A stretch of 64,000 bases of DNA from an uncultured Pelagibacteraceae bacterium (GTDB taxonomy: Bacteria > Pseudomonadota > Alphaproteobacteria > Pelagibacterales > Pelagibacteraceae): the NCBI GenBank assembly GCA_902604245.1, contig CACKXQ010000004.1, positions 23,896 to 87,895 of the forward strand. The letters are read 5' to 3'. Position 1 is the first letter of the stretch; each line of letters begins with the position of its first letter. The translations under genes and the position numbers were made by a program. The notes beneath the pieces were generated by a model that made no database searches, was not told the DNA's origin, and saw nothing but the letters and a program-made list of their open reading frames with translations. Shown piece by piece: positions 17,529 to 26,852 of the stretch.

Positions 17529-17648
17529 ATCGGCCATTTTAGGCTTTTGCATAGCAGTATTTACATTTTAGCTTATTAGAAATGTTGACTCTAAATTTAA
17601 AACAAAGTTAGATTTTATTTATAAAAAAATAACTTAAATGGGGAAAAT

Positions 17649-18611
17649 ATGAATATAATCAAAAAATTTCTTGTGGCTGGAGTAATTTCATTATTTGTAC
17701 CAGCCTCAAGTTTTGCTGAAAAAGTAAAAATTGGTGATCCTGGTTGGACGGGCGCAACTGCAATTGCAAATTTACTTGCTGCTGTTGTCATTGACAAAAT
17801 GGGTGGTGAAGCCGAGCTAGTTCCAGGAAACAATACTGCAATTTATGGAGCGATTGATAGAAGCAAAGGTGAAATCGAAGTTCACCCTGATATTTGGCTA
17901 CCAAATCAAGAAGCTTATACAAAAGATTTAGTACCAAAAGGAACATTAAAATTAAGCAAAAATCCTTATGAGGGAAATCAAGGTTATTGTGTTTCTCAAC
18001 AATTTGCAAAAAAAATGAATATTACTGCAATAGAAGATTTGGGGAGACCAGAAGTTGTTAAAGCAATGGATAGTGATGGAAATGGAAAAGGTGAGTTTTG
18101 GATTGGTGCTGACGGATGGGCTTCAGCAAATGTAAACCAAGTAAAACTTAGAGACTATAAACTTTACGATGCTGGTATAGAGCCAATAAGAGCTGCTGAA
18201 GCTGTTAAAAATGCTAGAGTTTTAGACTCGATCAAAAAGGGTGAGGGTTACGCATTTTACTGCTACAAACCTCATGCTATTTGGGGAATGGCTGATGTAG
18301 TTATGTTGGAAGAACCAAAGTATGATCCAGCTAAATATAAAATGATTCAACCAAAAGCAGATGCAGATTGGTATCAAAAATCATATGTAGCTTCAAAGGA
18401 TGCTTTGAAACAAATTCAAATCGGATGGGGAACTTCTTTAGAAAGTAAATCACCAGCGATTGTTGAATTTTTTAAAAATTTCCAGATCACAGCAGATGAT
18501 GTTTCTTGGATGGCATACGAAGTATCAGTTCAAAAAAGAGACCCAGGAGAAGTTGCAAGAGACTGGATGGCTAAAAATAAATCAACAGTTGATGGTTGGT
18601 TAGGTCTTTAA
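17649..18611 (+). CDS. proX: Glycine betaine/proline-type ABC substrate-binding protein (OpuAC/ProX)
   Basis: The 320-residue protein has a signal peptide ending SSFA-E (residue 23) and the OpuAC pattern KVKIGDPGWTGATAIANLL, EVHPDIWLPNQ and ADGWASANVNQV. Several aromatic residues could form the quaternary-ammonium box. It binds betaine-like osmolytes or dimethylsulfoniopropionate in the periplasm. The ATPase and permease follow after a stem-loop. Confidence 0.9.
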   Translation: MNIIKKFLVAGVISLFVPASSFAEKVKIGDPGWTGATAIANLLAAVVIDKMGGEAELVPGNNTAIYGAIDRSKGEIEVHPDIWLPNQEAYTKDLVPKGTLKLSKNPYEGNQGYCVSQQFAKKMNITAIEDLGRPEVVKAMDSDGNGKGEFWIGADGWASANVNQVKLRDYKLYDAGIEPIRAAEAVKNARVLDSIKKGEGYAFYCYKPHAIWGMADVVMLEEPKYDPAKYKMIQPKADADWYQKSYVASKDALKQIQIGWGTSLESKSPAIVEFFKNFQITADDVSWMAYEVSVQKRDPGEVARDWMAKNKSTVDGWLGL

Positions 18612-18633
18612 TTTAGTCAATTTAAATTTATTT

Positions 18634-18660
18634 TACCTGGCGACTTATAGTTGCCAGGTA
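18634..18660 (+). terminator. Intercistronic stem-loop after the betaine-binding-protein gene
   Basis: Arms of 11 bases beginning TACCTGGC (one G-T pair) enclose TTATA, 22 bases after the binding-protein stop. No long T-run follows. It is placed as in the other three ABC operons here and probably limits read-through or protects the upstream message. Confidence 0.65.
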
Positions 18661-18693
18661 TCATTTTCAATAATATTAAGCTAAAATCCTTTT

Positions 18694-19746
18694 ATGGAAG
18701 CTGCTATACAGATCCAAAACGTTTGGAAAATATTCGGAAATACATCCAATGATGCATTAGATGCAATCCAAAATAAGAAAATTTCAAAACAAGAAGCTTT
18801 AGAAAAGTATAACTCAGTAATTGGAGTTTCTGATGTTTCGTTTGATGTCAATAAAGGTGAAATCTTTTGTGTTATGGGATTGTCTGGAAGCGGTAAGTCA
18901 ACACTTGTAAGGCATATTAATAGATTATTAGAGCCAACATCTGGAAAAATTTTAATAAACAACCAGGATGTAATGCAATTTAATAAAGAAAATTTACAAG
19001 AACTTAGAAATAAAAAAATTGGTATGGTTTTTCAAAATTTTGCATTGATGCCCCACAGATCTGTTTTAGATAATATTGCAATGCCTTTAGAAATAAGAGG
19101 AGTAAGTAAAAACGATAGGTTAGATGCAGCAAATAACATCTTAAATATTGTTGAATTACAAGGGTGGGGTAATAAATACGCACATGAATTATCTGGAGGA
19201 ATGCAACAAAGAGTAGGGTTGGCAAGAGCATTAGCTGCTGATCCTGAATTTTTACTCATGGATGAGCCGTTTAGTGCACTTGATCCGCTTATAAGACGCC
19301 AACTTCAAACAGAGTTTATTAAACTTTCAAAACAAATGAAAAAGACAACTGTGTTTATAACTCATGATCTTGATGAAGCTGTAAGAGTTGGACATAGAAT
19401 AGCAATAATGCGAGATGGAAGAGTAGTTCAAATCGGAACCCCTGAAGAAATAGTTGTAAATCCATCTGATGATTATGTTGCAGATTTTGTAAAAGGAATT
19501 TCAAGATTAAAAGTTGTTCAGGCTAAAACTATTATGCAACCTTTAGAGCAATATAAAAAAAACTTCGGGGAAAATTTAAGTAATAATGAAAAAGTAAATG
19601 AAAACGACATATTAAGCAAACTTATTGAAACTTCTGTTTCTAAAGATAAACCAATTGTAGTTGTAAATGATCATAATATGGAAGTTGGAATTATTACTCA
19701 ATCAGACCTATTAAAGGCAGTTGTTGAAGGAAATGAGAATGAGTAA
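18694..19746 (+). CDS. proV: Glycine betaine/proline ABC transporter ATPase (OpuAA/ProV)
   Basis: The 350-residue protein has Walker A GLSGSGKST near residue 66, signature LSGGMQQR, Walker B LLMDEPFSALDP and an H-loop ITHD. It has the long N-terminal lead (IQNVWKIFG) and C-terminal CBS-like region characteristic of ProV/OpuAA. The CBS part senses ionic strength in related systems. Its 3' end overlaps the permease start by eight bases. Confidence 0.93.
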   Translation: MEAAIQIQNVWKIFGNTSNDALDAIQNKKISKQEALEKYNSVIGVSDVSFDVNKGEIFCVMGLSGSGKSTLVRHINRLLEPTSGKILINNQDVMQFNKENLQELRNKKIGMVFQNFALMPHRSVLDNIAMPLEIRGVSKNDRLDAANNILNIVELQGWGNKYAHELSGGMQQRVGLARALAADPEFLLMDEPFSALDPLIRRQLQTEFIKLSKQMKKTTVFITHDLDEAVRVGHRIAIMRDGRVVQIGTPEEIVVNPSDDYVADFVKGISRLKVVQAKTIMQPLEQYKKNFGENLSNNEKVNENDILSKLIETSVSKDKPIVVVNDHNMEVGIITQSDLLKAVVEGNENE

Positions 19747-21241
19747 GGAAATTAAAAATTTATCAAGATCCGAACTTATCAAAAATTTTGTAATTTCAAA
19801 TCCAGATTATTATATCAAAGAGTTTAAAAAAATTGGTAGCAAACCATCATACTCTTACTCTTTTAACCTTTTTGCAGCATTGTTTGGACCTGTATGGTTT
19901 GGACTAAGAAATGTATGGAATTATGCTCTGGCATTTCTAATTGTGGAAACATTTGCTGTTGTTCAAATTGTTAGAGGATTATTTGGCAACATCACTAAAG
20001 ATGCAGTTGAAAAAATTGACAAAATTCAATCAACTATCGATTTTAGATACAAACAATTAGAGGCTGCAAAAGAAAACAACCCAGAAAAAGTCGAAGTCTA
20101 CGAAAGAGCAATTAAATCACTTGAAGAGGCAATGAAAGAATATGTAGTTGATGTTCAGCAAATTGAGGCTTCGGCAATATGGATTACTATTTCAGGAATT
20201 TTATTATTAATTTTTGTAAAATTTATTCAAGGAATATTAGCCAATACAGTTTTAGAAAAAAGATACTCTGAGTGGTTATCAAATAAATCAATAAGTCCTG
20301 GCATGAAACCAAAAAATTACTTACTTAGTATTGGTTTTACAATAGTGATAATGTTTTTTTCAGTAATACATTATAGTTTCCCAGGTTTCTTCTCAATAAT
20401 GAATGATTTTCCTACTCATCCAGAAATAAGACTTACTTCTATTAAATGGGTAGAAACAATTTTTGATTATGCTGTTATTAAAGGAGACGCAGTATTTACT
20501 GCAATTACAATTGGAATAAGATCTGTTCTTGATTTTTTAGAATTGTTATTTGTAAAAACACCTTGGATTGTGATCATAACTACCATTGTAGTTTTAACTG
20601 CTTTATCAGCAGGAATAAGAACCGCAATATACTCTGCAGGATTTTTAGCTTACATGGGTTTTTTGGGATTTTGGGTTAAAGCAATGACCACACTTGCTTT
20701 ACTTGGTACAGCTGCAATACTAAGTATTGTTATTGGAATACCTTTAGGAATTTATTGTGCGAGACGTCAAAGATTTTATTCAATGATAAGACCAATAATG
20801 GATTTTATGCAAACTATGCCTGCATTTGTATTTATGATTCCAGTCATTGCGTTTTTTGGAACAGGTAAGGTTGCGGCTGTCATCATTACAATGATTTTTG
20901 GAGGAACACCTGTTGTTAGACTTACAGTGTTAGGTTTAAGAGGCGTTCCTGAAACTATAAGAGAAGCTGCAATAGCTTATGGTGCATCCAAATGGTATTT
21001 GTTAAGAAAAGTAGATCTACCATTGGCGACACCTTCTATACTTGCTGGTGTAAATCAAACTGTGATGTTAAGTTTAGCAATGGTTGTTGTAGCTTCACTT
21101 ATCGGAGCAAAAGGTTTAGGACAAGATGTACTTGAGGCACTTCAATATGCAAATGTTGGACAAGGAATTTTAGCTGGTATTGCAATATTATTTGTTGCTT
21201 TAATATTGGACAGAGTAGTTCAAGGTAAGAAAAGAGTTTAA
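19739..21241 (+). CDS. proW: Glycine betaine/proline ABC permease with extra N-terminal domain
   Basis: The 500-residue permease has its core from about residue 300 (LSAGIRTAIYSAGFLAYMG) with the ProW/OpuAB motif FGGTPVVRLTVLGLRG and EAA loop. The N-terminal 230 residues are unusual: a FNLFAALFGPVWFGLRN block like DUF2628 membrane domains, then a charged coiled-coil stretch. The start at 19739 is chosen because AAGGA lies seven bases upstream; the frame is open to 19721. It is translationally coupled to proV. Confidence 0.9.
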   Translation: MSKEIKNLSRSELIKNFVISNPDYYIKEFKKIGSKPSYSYSFNLFAALFGPVWFGLRNVWNYALAFLIVETFAVVQIVRGLFGNITKDAVEKIDKIQSTIDFRYKQLEAAKENNPEKVEVYERAIKSLEEAMKEYVVDVQQIEASAIWITISGILLLIFVKFIQGILANTVLEKRYSEWLSNKSISPGMKPKNYLLSIGFTIVIMFFSVIHYSFPGFFSIMNDFPTHPEIRLTSIKWVETIFDYAVIKGDAVFTAITIGIRSVLDFLELLFVKTPWIVIITTIVVLTALSAGIRTAIYSAGFLAYMGFLGFWVKAMTTLALLGTAAILSIVIGIPLGIYCARRQRFYSMIRPIMDFMQTMPAFVFMIPVIAFFGTGKVAAVIITMIFGGTPVVRLTVLGLRGVPETIREAAIAYGASKWYLLRKVDLPLATPSILAGVNQTVMLSLAMVVVASLIGAKGLGQDVLEALQYANVGQGILAGIAILFVALILDRVVQGKKRV

Positions 21242-21248
21242 TACCTTA

Positions 21249-22415
21249 ATGAATAAAAATGTATGGTTGCTATTTGCAAGCAATGCATGCGCATTTTCAG
21301 TTGCACCTGTAACAGTGTTTTTAAGTGGAATAATTGGATCTAGCATAAGCCCAATTAAATCTTTGTCGACTTTACCAATGTCGTTATCAATTGTAGGCAC
21401 AGCTGTTTTTATAATAGCTGCTTCCAAAATAATGAGTATCACTGGTAGAAAAAAAGGATTTATACTTTCATCCATCACAACCTCATTGTTTGCTTTACTG
21501 GCAGCGTATGCAGTGATGAAACAAAATTTTATTCTTTATTCATTTTCATGCTTTTCACTTGGATTTGGGATGGCATTTGCTCATCAATATCGTTTTGCTG
21601 CTGCTGAAAGTGTAGATAAAAAACAGGCTCCAAAGGCTATTTCCTTATTACTCTTTGCAGGAATTTTATCAGCTCTTTTAGGTCCTAATCTAGCAAATCT
21701 TGGAAAGAATTTAATTTCAGAGGGTTTATATGTCGGCTCTTATTTATGTTTGTCATTTTTAACTTTATCATCAATTATTTTTTTAGTTTTTTATAATGAA
21801 AAGAAAGTTACCGAGAAAAAAAAAATCTCAAGAGGAAGATCAATTTTAGAATTAATTTCTCAACCAAGGTTTCTTCAGGCTTTAGTCTCCTCATCTTTTG
21901 CTTATGCAGTAATGTCTTTTTTAATGACCGCTACTCCAATAAGCATGCATATTAATGATAATATGTCTTTAAACAGCACCAGTTTTGTAATTCAATTACA
22001 CATAATTAGCATGTTCTTACCGGCATTAGTTACTGGAAATCTAATTAAAAAATTTGGACACAGCAAAATTATGTATTTTGGCGTACTATTTTTTATAATA
22101 ACAATATTTCTGAGTTATCTTAATCAAACAGTTACAAACTATTTATTTTCATTAATATTTTTAGGTCTTGGATGGAATTTTCTATTTATATCAGGGACAA
22201 GCTTACTTGTATTAAATTATAGAGAAGAAGAAAGGTTTAGAGCTCAAGGTTTTAATGATTTTATAGTTTTTTCAATTCAAGCTACTGCAAGTTTAACAGC
22301 TGGTGTTGTTTTAAGTTATACTAGCTGGAAAACAATGAATATGCTTTGCATACCTTTTTTAATTATAATAATTTTTACAACACTAAGAGCAGATAGATTA
22401 TCAAGAAAAGTTTAA
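21249..22415 (+). CDS. MFS transporter
   Basis: A 388-residue protein with about twelve membrane helices and the MFS signature loop ITGRKKGF between helices 2 and 3. It begins eight bases after the permease gene and may be part of the osmolyte operon. No substrate-specific motif is recognisable; YnfM/DHA-like exporters are the nearest in style. Confidence 0.82.
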   Translation: MNKNVWLLFASNACAFSVAPVTVFLSGIIGSSISPIKSLSTLPMSLSIVGTAVFIIAASKIMSITGRKKGFILSSITTSLFALLAAYAVMKQNFILYSFSCFSLGFGMAFAHQYRFAAAESVDKKQAPKAISLLLFAGILSALLGPNLANLGKNLISEGLYVGSYLCLSFLTLSSIIFLVFYNEKKVTEKKKISRGRSILELISQPRFLQALVSSSFAYAVMSFLMTATPISMHINDNMSLNSTSFVIQLHIISMFLPALVTGNLIKKFGHSKIMYFGVLFFIITIFLSYLNQTVTNYLFSLIFLGLGWNFLFISGTSLLVLNYREEERFRAQGFNDFIVFSIQATASLTAGVVLSYTSWKTMNMLCIPFLIIIIFTTLRADRLSRKV

Positions 22416-22479
22416 TTCTTGAAGGCCGTGTCAACTTGTAACAGATATTTCTTATTGTAAGATTATTTTAAAAGCATAT

Positions 22480-22932
22480 ATGCACTTCATGAAATCACAC
22501 AATAAATTTTTAATTATAACTACGTTTTTATTATCAACACTTTTTGCTAATATCGGTTTAGCTGCAGATGTAACAGTGGAAATGTTAAATAGACTGGATA
22601 AACAGTCAAATGTTTTTGAGCCAAAGATAGTAAGAGTAAACGTTGGAGATACAGTTTTTTGGAAAGCCAAAGACAAAGGTCACAACGTTGAATTTATAAA
22701 AAAAGGAGTTCCAGAAGGCGTTGGTAAATTTAAGTCAAAATTCAATAAGGATGTTGAATACAAATTTGAAGTTCCTGGAATTTACGCATACTGGTGCACA
22801 CCCCATAAAAATATGGGTATGATTGGTTTTGTAGTTGTTGGTGATGATAAATCAAACCTAGAAGCAATAAAAAAACTTAGATTTTCGTCAAAATCTAAGA
22901 AAATGGCTCCAGATTTAATAAATTCACTCTAA
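22480..22932 (+). CDS. Pseudoazurin-like cupredoxin
   Basis: A 150-residue secreted protein; the signal peptide ends near GLAADV. Type 1 copper ligands are a His in KGHNVEF and Cys-His-Met in YWCTPHKNMGM, a perfect pseudoazurin arrangement. It carries electrons in the periplasm. A second ATG three codons in would give a tidier signal peptide. Its 3' end overlaps the opposing HAD-like gene by four bases. Confidence 0.9.
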   Translation: MHFMKSHNKFLIITTFLLSTLFANIGLAADVTVEMLNRLDKQSNVFEPKIVRVNVGDTVFWKAKDKGHNVEFIKKGVPEGVGKFKSKFNKDVEYKFEVPGIYAYWCTPHKNMGMIGFVVVGDDKSNLEAIKKLRFSSKSKKMAPDLINSL

Positions 22933-23588
22933 TTAAATATTAAACTAGTTTTTAACTTTCTTACCCTAATCTGTGAGTTTTTGAACTTACTATCGGTGTG
23001 AAAATCTCCTGGAAAAGCAATACATTTAATTTTTGCTTTAACAGCAGACTTTAGGCTAATTTCGGTATCTTCAATTGCAATACATTCATCATTTTTCAAT
23101 TTAAGTTTCTTTAAACAATGTTTGTAAACTTCTAATTTTGATTTTGTATTTTTATTCCTAGTGGTATTACCAATATAATTAAAATCTTTCTTCTTAAGAT
23201 ATTTTACCGTGGATAAAAAAACTGAATCAATATTATTTTTTGTTGTAGATGAAGCAAATCCTATTTTTATTTTGTTTCTCTTACAGTAACTGATAATATT
23301 TAAGACTCCAGGTCTTGGTTTTATTTTATTTTTTTTTAAATAATTATTAAATATTAATGTTTTTAAATTTCTTATTTTTTTTGCATTAGTAGATGTATTA
23401 TTTTCTAAACTGTATTTCCTAACCCTTTTCTCTCCACCTGGTTTTTTTAACATTGATTTATAAATTTTTTTACTCCAGTACCAATTTAATCCTACTTTTT
23501 GAAATGCTTGATTAAAACAATTTCTTTGTATATCAGAGGTCTCAATAATTGTTCCAATTGAACCAAATAAGACTGCTTTGATTGTCAT
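22929..23588 (-). CDS. HAD-superfamily protein lacking the nucleophile Asp
   Basis: A 219-residue CbbY-like HAD protein. Motif II (FASSTT), the Lys of motif III (KSKLEVYKHCLKK) and motif IV (AIEDTEISLKSA) are in place. Motif I, normally DFDGT, reads FGSIGTI, so both catalytic aspartates are missing. It may bind a phosphorylated ligand without hydrolysing it, or use another nucleophile. It overlaps the upstream permease stop as TAATG and so belongs to the sugar transporter operon. Confidence 0.8.
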   Translation of the reverse strand: MTIKAVLFGSIGTIIETSDIQRNCFNQAFQKVGLNWYWSKKIYKSMLKKPGGEKRVRKYSLENNTSTNAKKIRNLKTLIFNNYLKKNKIKPRPGVLNIISYCKRNKIKIGFASSTTKNNIDSVFLSTVKYLKKKDFNYIGNTTRNKNTKSKLEVYKHCLKKLKLKNDECIAIEDTEISLKSAVKAKIKCIAFPGDFHTDSKFKNSQIRVRKLKTSLIFN

Positions 23589-24469
23589 TAGCCTTTAATG
23601 GCACCAGCGGTTAATCCACTTATAACCTGTCTTTGAAAAAACATTACTAATAGAAATAATGGAGCGGTAGCAGACACAACTGCAGATACAGCCCACATTA
23701 AATTTCCTTCATGCTGATTGGTTCCAAGGTAACTTTGAATTTTGGGAACCATAGTGTGGTTCTCTTGGTTTAACAATAAAGCTGTTACAGTAAAGTCATT
23801 ATAAGCTAACATGAGACTAAACAATCCAGCTGTGATTACTCCTGGCCACATCACTGGCATTATAATATGTCTAAAGGCTTGGAAGTATGAACAACCATCA
23901 ATCAAGGCACTTTCATCTAATTCTTTAGGCACAGTTTTAAAAAATGAATAAAGGAGCCATAAGGTAAAAGGTTGATTGATTGCAACAAGAACTACAATTG
24001 TAGTTGGTAAAATTCCCCAAATTTGTAATTGAAAAAAAGGGAATAGATAACCTGACACCAATGTTATATGCGGCATTGCTCTAAAAATTAAAGCAATAAT
24101 TAAAATCCAAAATGCATAATTTTTTGTAGATCTGGATAGTGCGTATGCACCTAATGTGCCTAGAAATAATGAAATTGAAACAACACTAATTGTAACTATT
24201 ACTGTATTTCTTGAAGCTTTCCAAAATTCACCTTCAAACCACGCGCCACTATAAGCTTCCTTGGTAAATCTAGCGCCAGTCTCAATTAAAGTATTAAAAG
24301 CTGTTATTGCATACCACCAATCAGCTCTTGAGAAAAAGTCAGCTCTGACTTTAAAGGATCCCCAAAACGTCCAAATAAATGGAAAACATGCAAGTAACAA
24401 CCATATAACTATAAATATTGTGTTAAAAGTTTTTAAACTGTTTGATTTTTTATCTAATCCAAAATCCAT
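23588..24469 (-). CDS. Sugar-type ABC permease (MalG/UgpE family)
   Basis: The 293-residue protein has six helices and the EAA motif ESALIDGCSYFQAFRHIIMP. It is the second permease of the carbohydrate uptake (CUT1) pair, encoded just after its partner. Its stop overlaps the HAD-like start. Confidence 0.9.
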   Translation of the reverse strand: MDFGLDKKSNSLKTFNTIFIVIWLLLACFPFIWTFWGSFKVRADFFSRADWWYAITAFNTLIETGARFTKEAYSGAWFEGEFWKASRNTVIVTISVVSISLFLGTLGAYALSRSTKNYAFWILIIALIFRAMPHITLVSGYLFPFFQLQIWGILPTTIVVLVAINQPFTLWLLYSFFKTVPKELDESALIDGCSYFQAFRHIIMPVMWPGVITAGLFSLMLAYNDFTVTALLLNQENHTMVPKIQSYLGTNQHEGNLMWAVSAVVSATAPLFLLVMFFQRQVISGLTAGAIKG

Positions 24470-24471
24470 AA

Positions 24472-25500
24472 TTATCTATTTGTTCTAAACTCTTTCCAAG
24501 TTCTCAGTAAAACTGGCGTTAAAATTATTGAAATTCCCACAATAGTCATAATCGATGTTGCTGCTGCTGATCCAAATAAAATTACTTCCTCATTAACTAA
24601 GTTATCATAAATCAACCAAGATAAAGATTGGGCACTACCTTCAGCACTAAAACCTATTATTGGTTCAAATACTCTAAAATTATCCATTAATGAAATTAAA
24701 GCAACAAAGGTAACTACAGGATATATATGAGGTAAAACTATATGTTTAACTCTTTGAAATCTTGAAGCACCATCTATAATTGAGGCTTCCAATGGTTCTT
24801 GTGGAACAGTTTGAAGTGCTGCATAAAAAACAACAAAAGCAAAAGGGGAGTGATGCCAAACTCCATAAATAATAATTGTAATCCAAGTTAAAGCTTTTGA
24901 TGATTTAACAGATAAGTAAGGATCATCCATTAATATTTGAAGATTTGCACCTATAATTCCTTCTGCATCAATCATCCAGAATAACACCAGAGAACCTACC
25001 AAAGGAGTTACAATCATTGGTAAAATTGTACCAAAAATTAGAGGACCTCTAATTTTTCTAGAAATTGCGTTTAGACTTAGTGCAATAATAAATCCTAAAA
25101 GCAGAACGCATGGTGTAACAATTACACAATAGGTTAAGGTAAATACTAAAGCTTTGTAAAACGGAAGATTTCCTACCTTGCCAATAAATTCACCTACTGA
25201 TTTACTCTCACTCCAAAATTCTGACACTTGATCAGATGCCAAGTGATTTCTATCAATGTATGTACCAAAACCATTAAATTTTCCTAACGGTTTCTCTTCT
25301 TTAATTTTTGAAGTAGCTTCTTGATCTACAACTACTGATGTTTTGCATCCAAATGGATCACATTTTTTAACTTCAATAAGTATTTGATCATGTTGAGCGT
25401 AAAAAGATTGAATGCCTGTTGAAATAATTGGTAGCCCAATGAATAAAATCATTGCTAAACCTGCTGGGAAAAAAAACCAGAAAAAACTTCTATTGGGCAT
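24472..25500 (-). CDS. Sugar-type ABC permease (MalF/UgpA family)
   Basis: A 342-residue permease with EAA loop EASIIDGASRFQRVKHIVLP. Between helix 1 and helix 2 it has a periplasmic stretch of about 80 residues containing two Cys (KKCDPFGCKT), longer than in UgpA and reminiscent of the MalF periplasmic domain. It pairs with the following MalG-like gene. Confidence 0.9.
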   Translation of the reverse strand: MPNRSFFWFFFPAGLAMILFIGLPIISTGIQSFYAQHDQILIEVKKCDPFGCKTSVVVDQEATSKIKEEKPLGKFNGFGTYIDRNHLASDQVSEFWSESKSVGEFIGKVGNLPFYKALVFTLTYCVIVTPCVLLLGFIIALSLNAISRKIRGPLIFGTILPMIVTPLVGSLVLFWMIDAEGIIGANLQILMDDPYLSVKSSKALTWITIIIYGVWHHSPFAFVVFYAALQTVPQEPLEASIIDGASRFQRVKHIVLPHIYPVVTFVALISLMDNFRVFEPIIGFSAEGSAQSLSWLIYDNLVNEEVILFGSAAATSIMTIVGISIILTPVLLRTWKEFRTNR

Positions 25501-25510
25501 GATAAATTTG

Positions 25511-25538
25511 TAAGTGGGGATAGTTATACCCCCACTTA
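25511..25538 (-). terminator. Intercistronic stem-loop after the sugar-binding-protein gene
   Basis: Arms TAAGTGGGG and CCCCACTTA enclose a loop of about ten bases between the binding-protein stop and the first permease. As in the other operons, it lacks a long T-run and probably sets unequal expression. Confidence 0.65.
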
Positions 25539-25551
25539 ATTAATTTATATT

Positions 25552-26772
25552 TTATAGAAAACCTTGTTCTTTTGCTTTAGTGATATAAGCAGCTTCAACA
25601 TCTTTCAATGCTTGTTCAGCTGACTCATTTCCTTGCAAAAACTCAACAATTTCACTACCCAATGCACCATGCATTAATCCCATTTGTGGTAACATTGGAT
25701 AAGGTTTTGCTCCCATTTTAACTGCTTCAATTACTCCAACAGATTTTGGACCAGGCACAAAGCCTTCTACTAACCAAACAGCTTGATCAGCAGCTTTCGC
25801 AACCATCTCTTTTGATGATGCTGCATGAGCCATTGCTCTAAAAGAAGCTTCTGCATCTGCGTCAGATCTATTTTTAGCAAGTGTAAATCCATCCCACCAA
25901 AGTGTTGCTGCAGGAATGTTACCTCCACCAACTGTTGCAGGAGCAACTAACTTAGTAGCAGCAGTTATCTTAGCATCTCCTTCATCATCAAGTAATGTTC
26001 CAGATCTAGATGCCCATAAAGTCATAATAGCTACGTTTCCTGATTCCCATTCAACTTTAATAGCTTCACTATCATGCGTTAAATAATCAGGGTTACTTAA
26101 ATCAGCCAGTTTTTTTAACATATTTAAAGTTGCTATACCTTTAGCATTATTGATGTTTGGTTGTGCACCACCATCTTTAAAAAATTCACCACCATGACCA
26201 ATGTACATGTTTACAAATTCTTCAGCTAAATTCCAACCTGCTTTGTAAGCTGCTGCATAAGGATATTTCATTTTCCCAGCTGCTCTGATTTTTTCAGCAG
26301 CCGCTACAACTTCCTCGTAAGTTTTTGGAATAGCAATTCCATTTTCTTTTAAAACATCTGTTCTTACATAAAGATGTTGAGTATTAGCCATAAATGCTAC
26401 AGCCATTACTTTTCCATCAATTGTAATGAGTTGTGACTCTTGAATTCCTTTTCCATATTTTTTAACTAGATCATTCATTGGTCTAATTAAATCAGCATTC
26501 ATTAAAGGAACTATAGAACTATTAGCAGCAACTCTAACTGAAAACTCAGAAGGATTTGCTGTTAAAGCTGGTACTGCAATTTTGTTGTGTTCAGCTGAGT
26601 GAGTGACTTTAAAGTCAGCACTTCCTTTACATTCTTTTGCAGTTTCAACTAAAGTTCTTAGAGCAGGAAAATCATTTGCTAAAATATTTATTGATCCACT
26701 TTTAATGTTACAGTCAGCGTTAGCTACTGTTCCAAAAAGTAAAAACAATAAAGTAACTAGTATTTTTTTCAT
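25552..26772 (-). CDS. Sugar-type ABC extracellular solute-binding protein (family 1)
   Basis: The 406-residue protein has a signal peptide (cleavage ANA-D, residue 19) and the SBP family 1 pattern: SVRVAANSSIVPLMNADLIRPM, YKAGWNLAEEFVN, ALWASRSGT region and FTLAKN. It should bind a carbohydrate or polyol. Neighbouring double-SnoaL, cupin and MetE-core genes hint at an unusual ligand. Confidence 0.9.
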   Translation of the reverse strand: MKKILVTLLFLLFGTVANADCNIKSGSINILANDFPALRTLVETAKECKGSADFKVTHSAEHNKIAVPALTANPSEFSVRVAANSSIVPLMNADLIRPMNDLVKKYGKGIQESQLITIDGKVMAVAFMANTQHLYVRTDVLKENGIAIPKTYEEVVAAAEKIRAAGKMKYPYAAAYKAGWNLAEEFVNMYIGHGGEFFKDGGAQPNINNAKGIATLNMLKKLADLSNPDYLTHDSEAIKVEWESGNVAIMTLWASRSGTLLDDEGDAKITAATKLVAPATVGGGNIPAATLWWDGFTLAKNRSDADAEASFRAMAHAASSKEMVAKAADQAVWLVEGFVPGPKSVGVIEAVKMGAKPYPMLPQMGLMHGALGSEIVEFLQGNESAEQALKDVEAAYITKAKEQGFL

Positions 26773-26852
26773 ATTATTCTCTCTTTTGTTAGTATTATTT
26801 AGTTTTATTTGAGAAAAATATACATATACGGTTAAGTTTATAAAAGTAAAAT

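Noticed and set aside
22416-22479. Possible riboswitch or terminator before pseudoazurin
   Set aside because: No inverted repeat longer than five bases and no known aptamer words are present.
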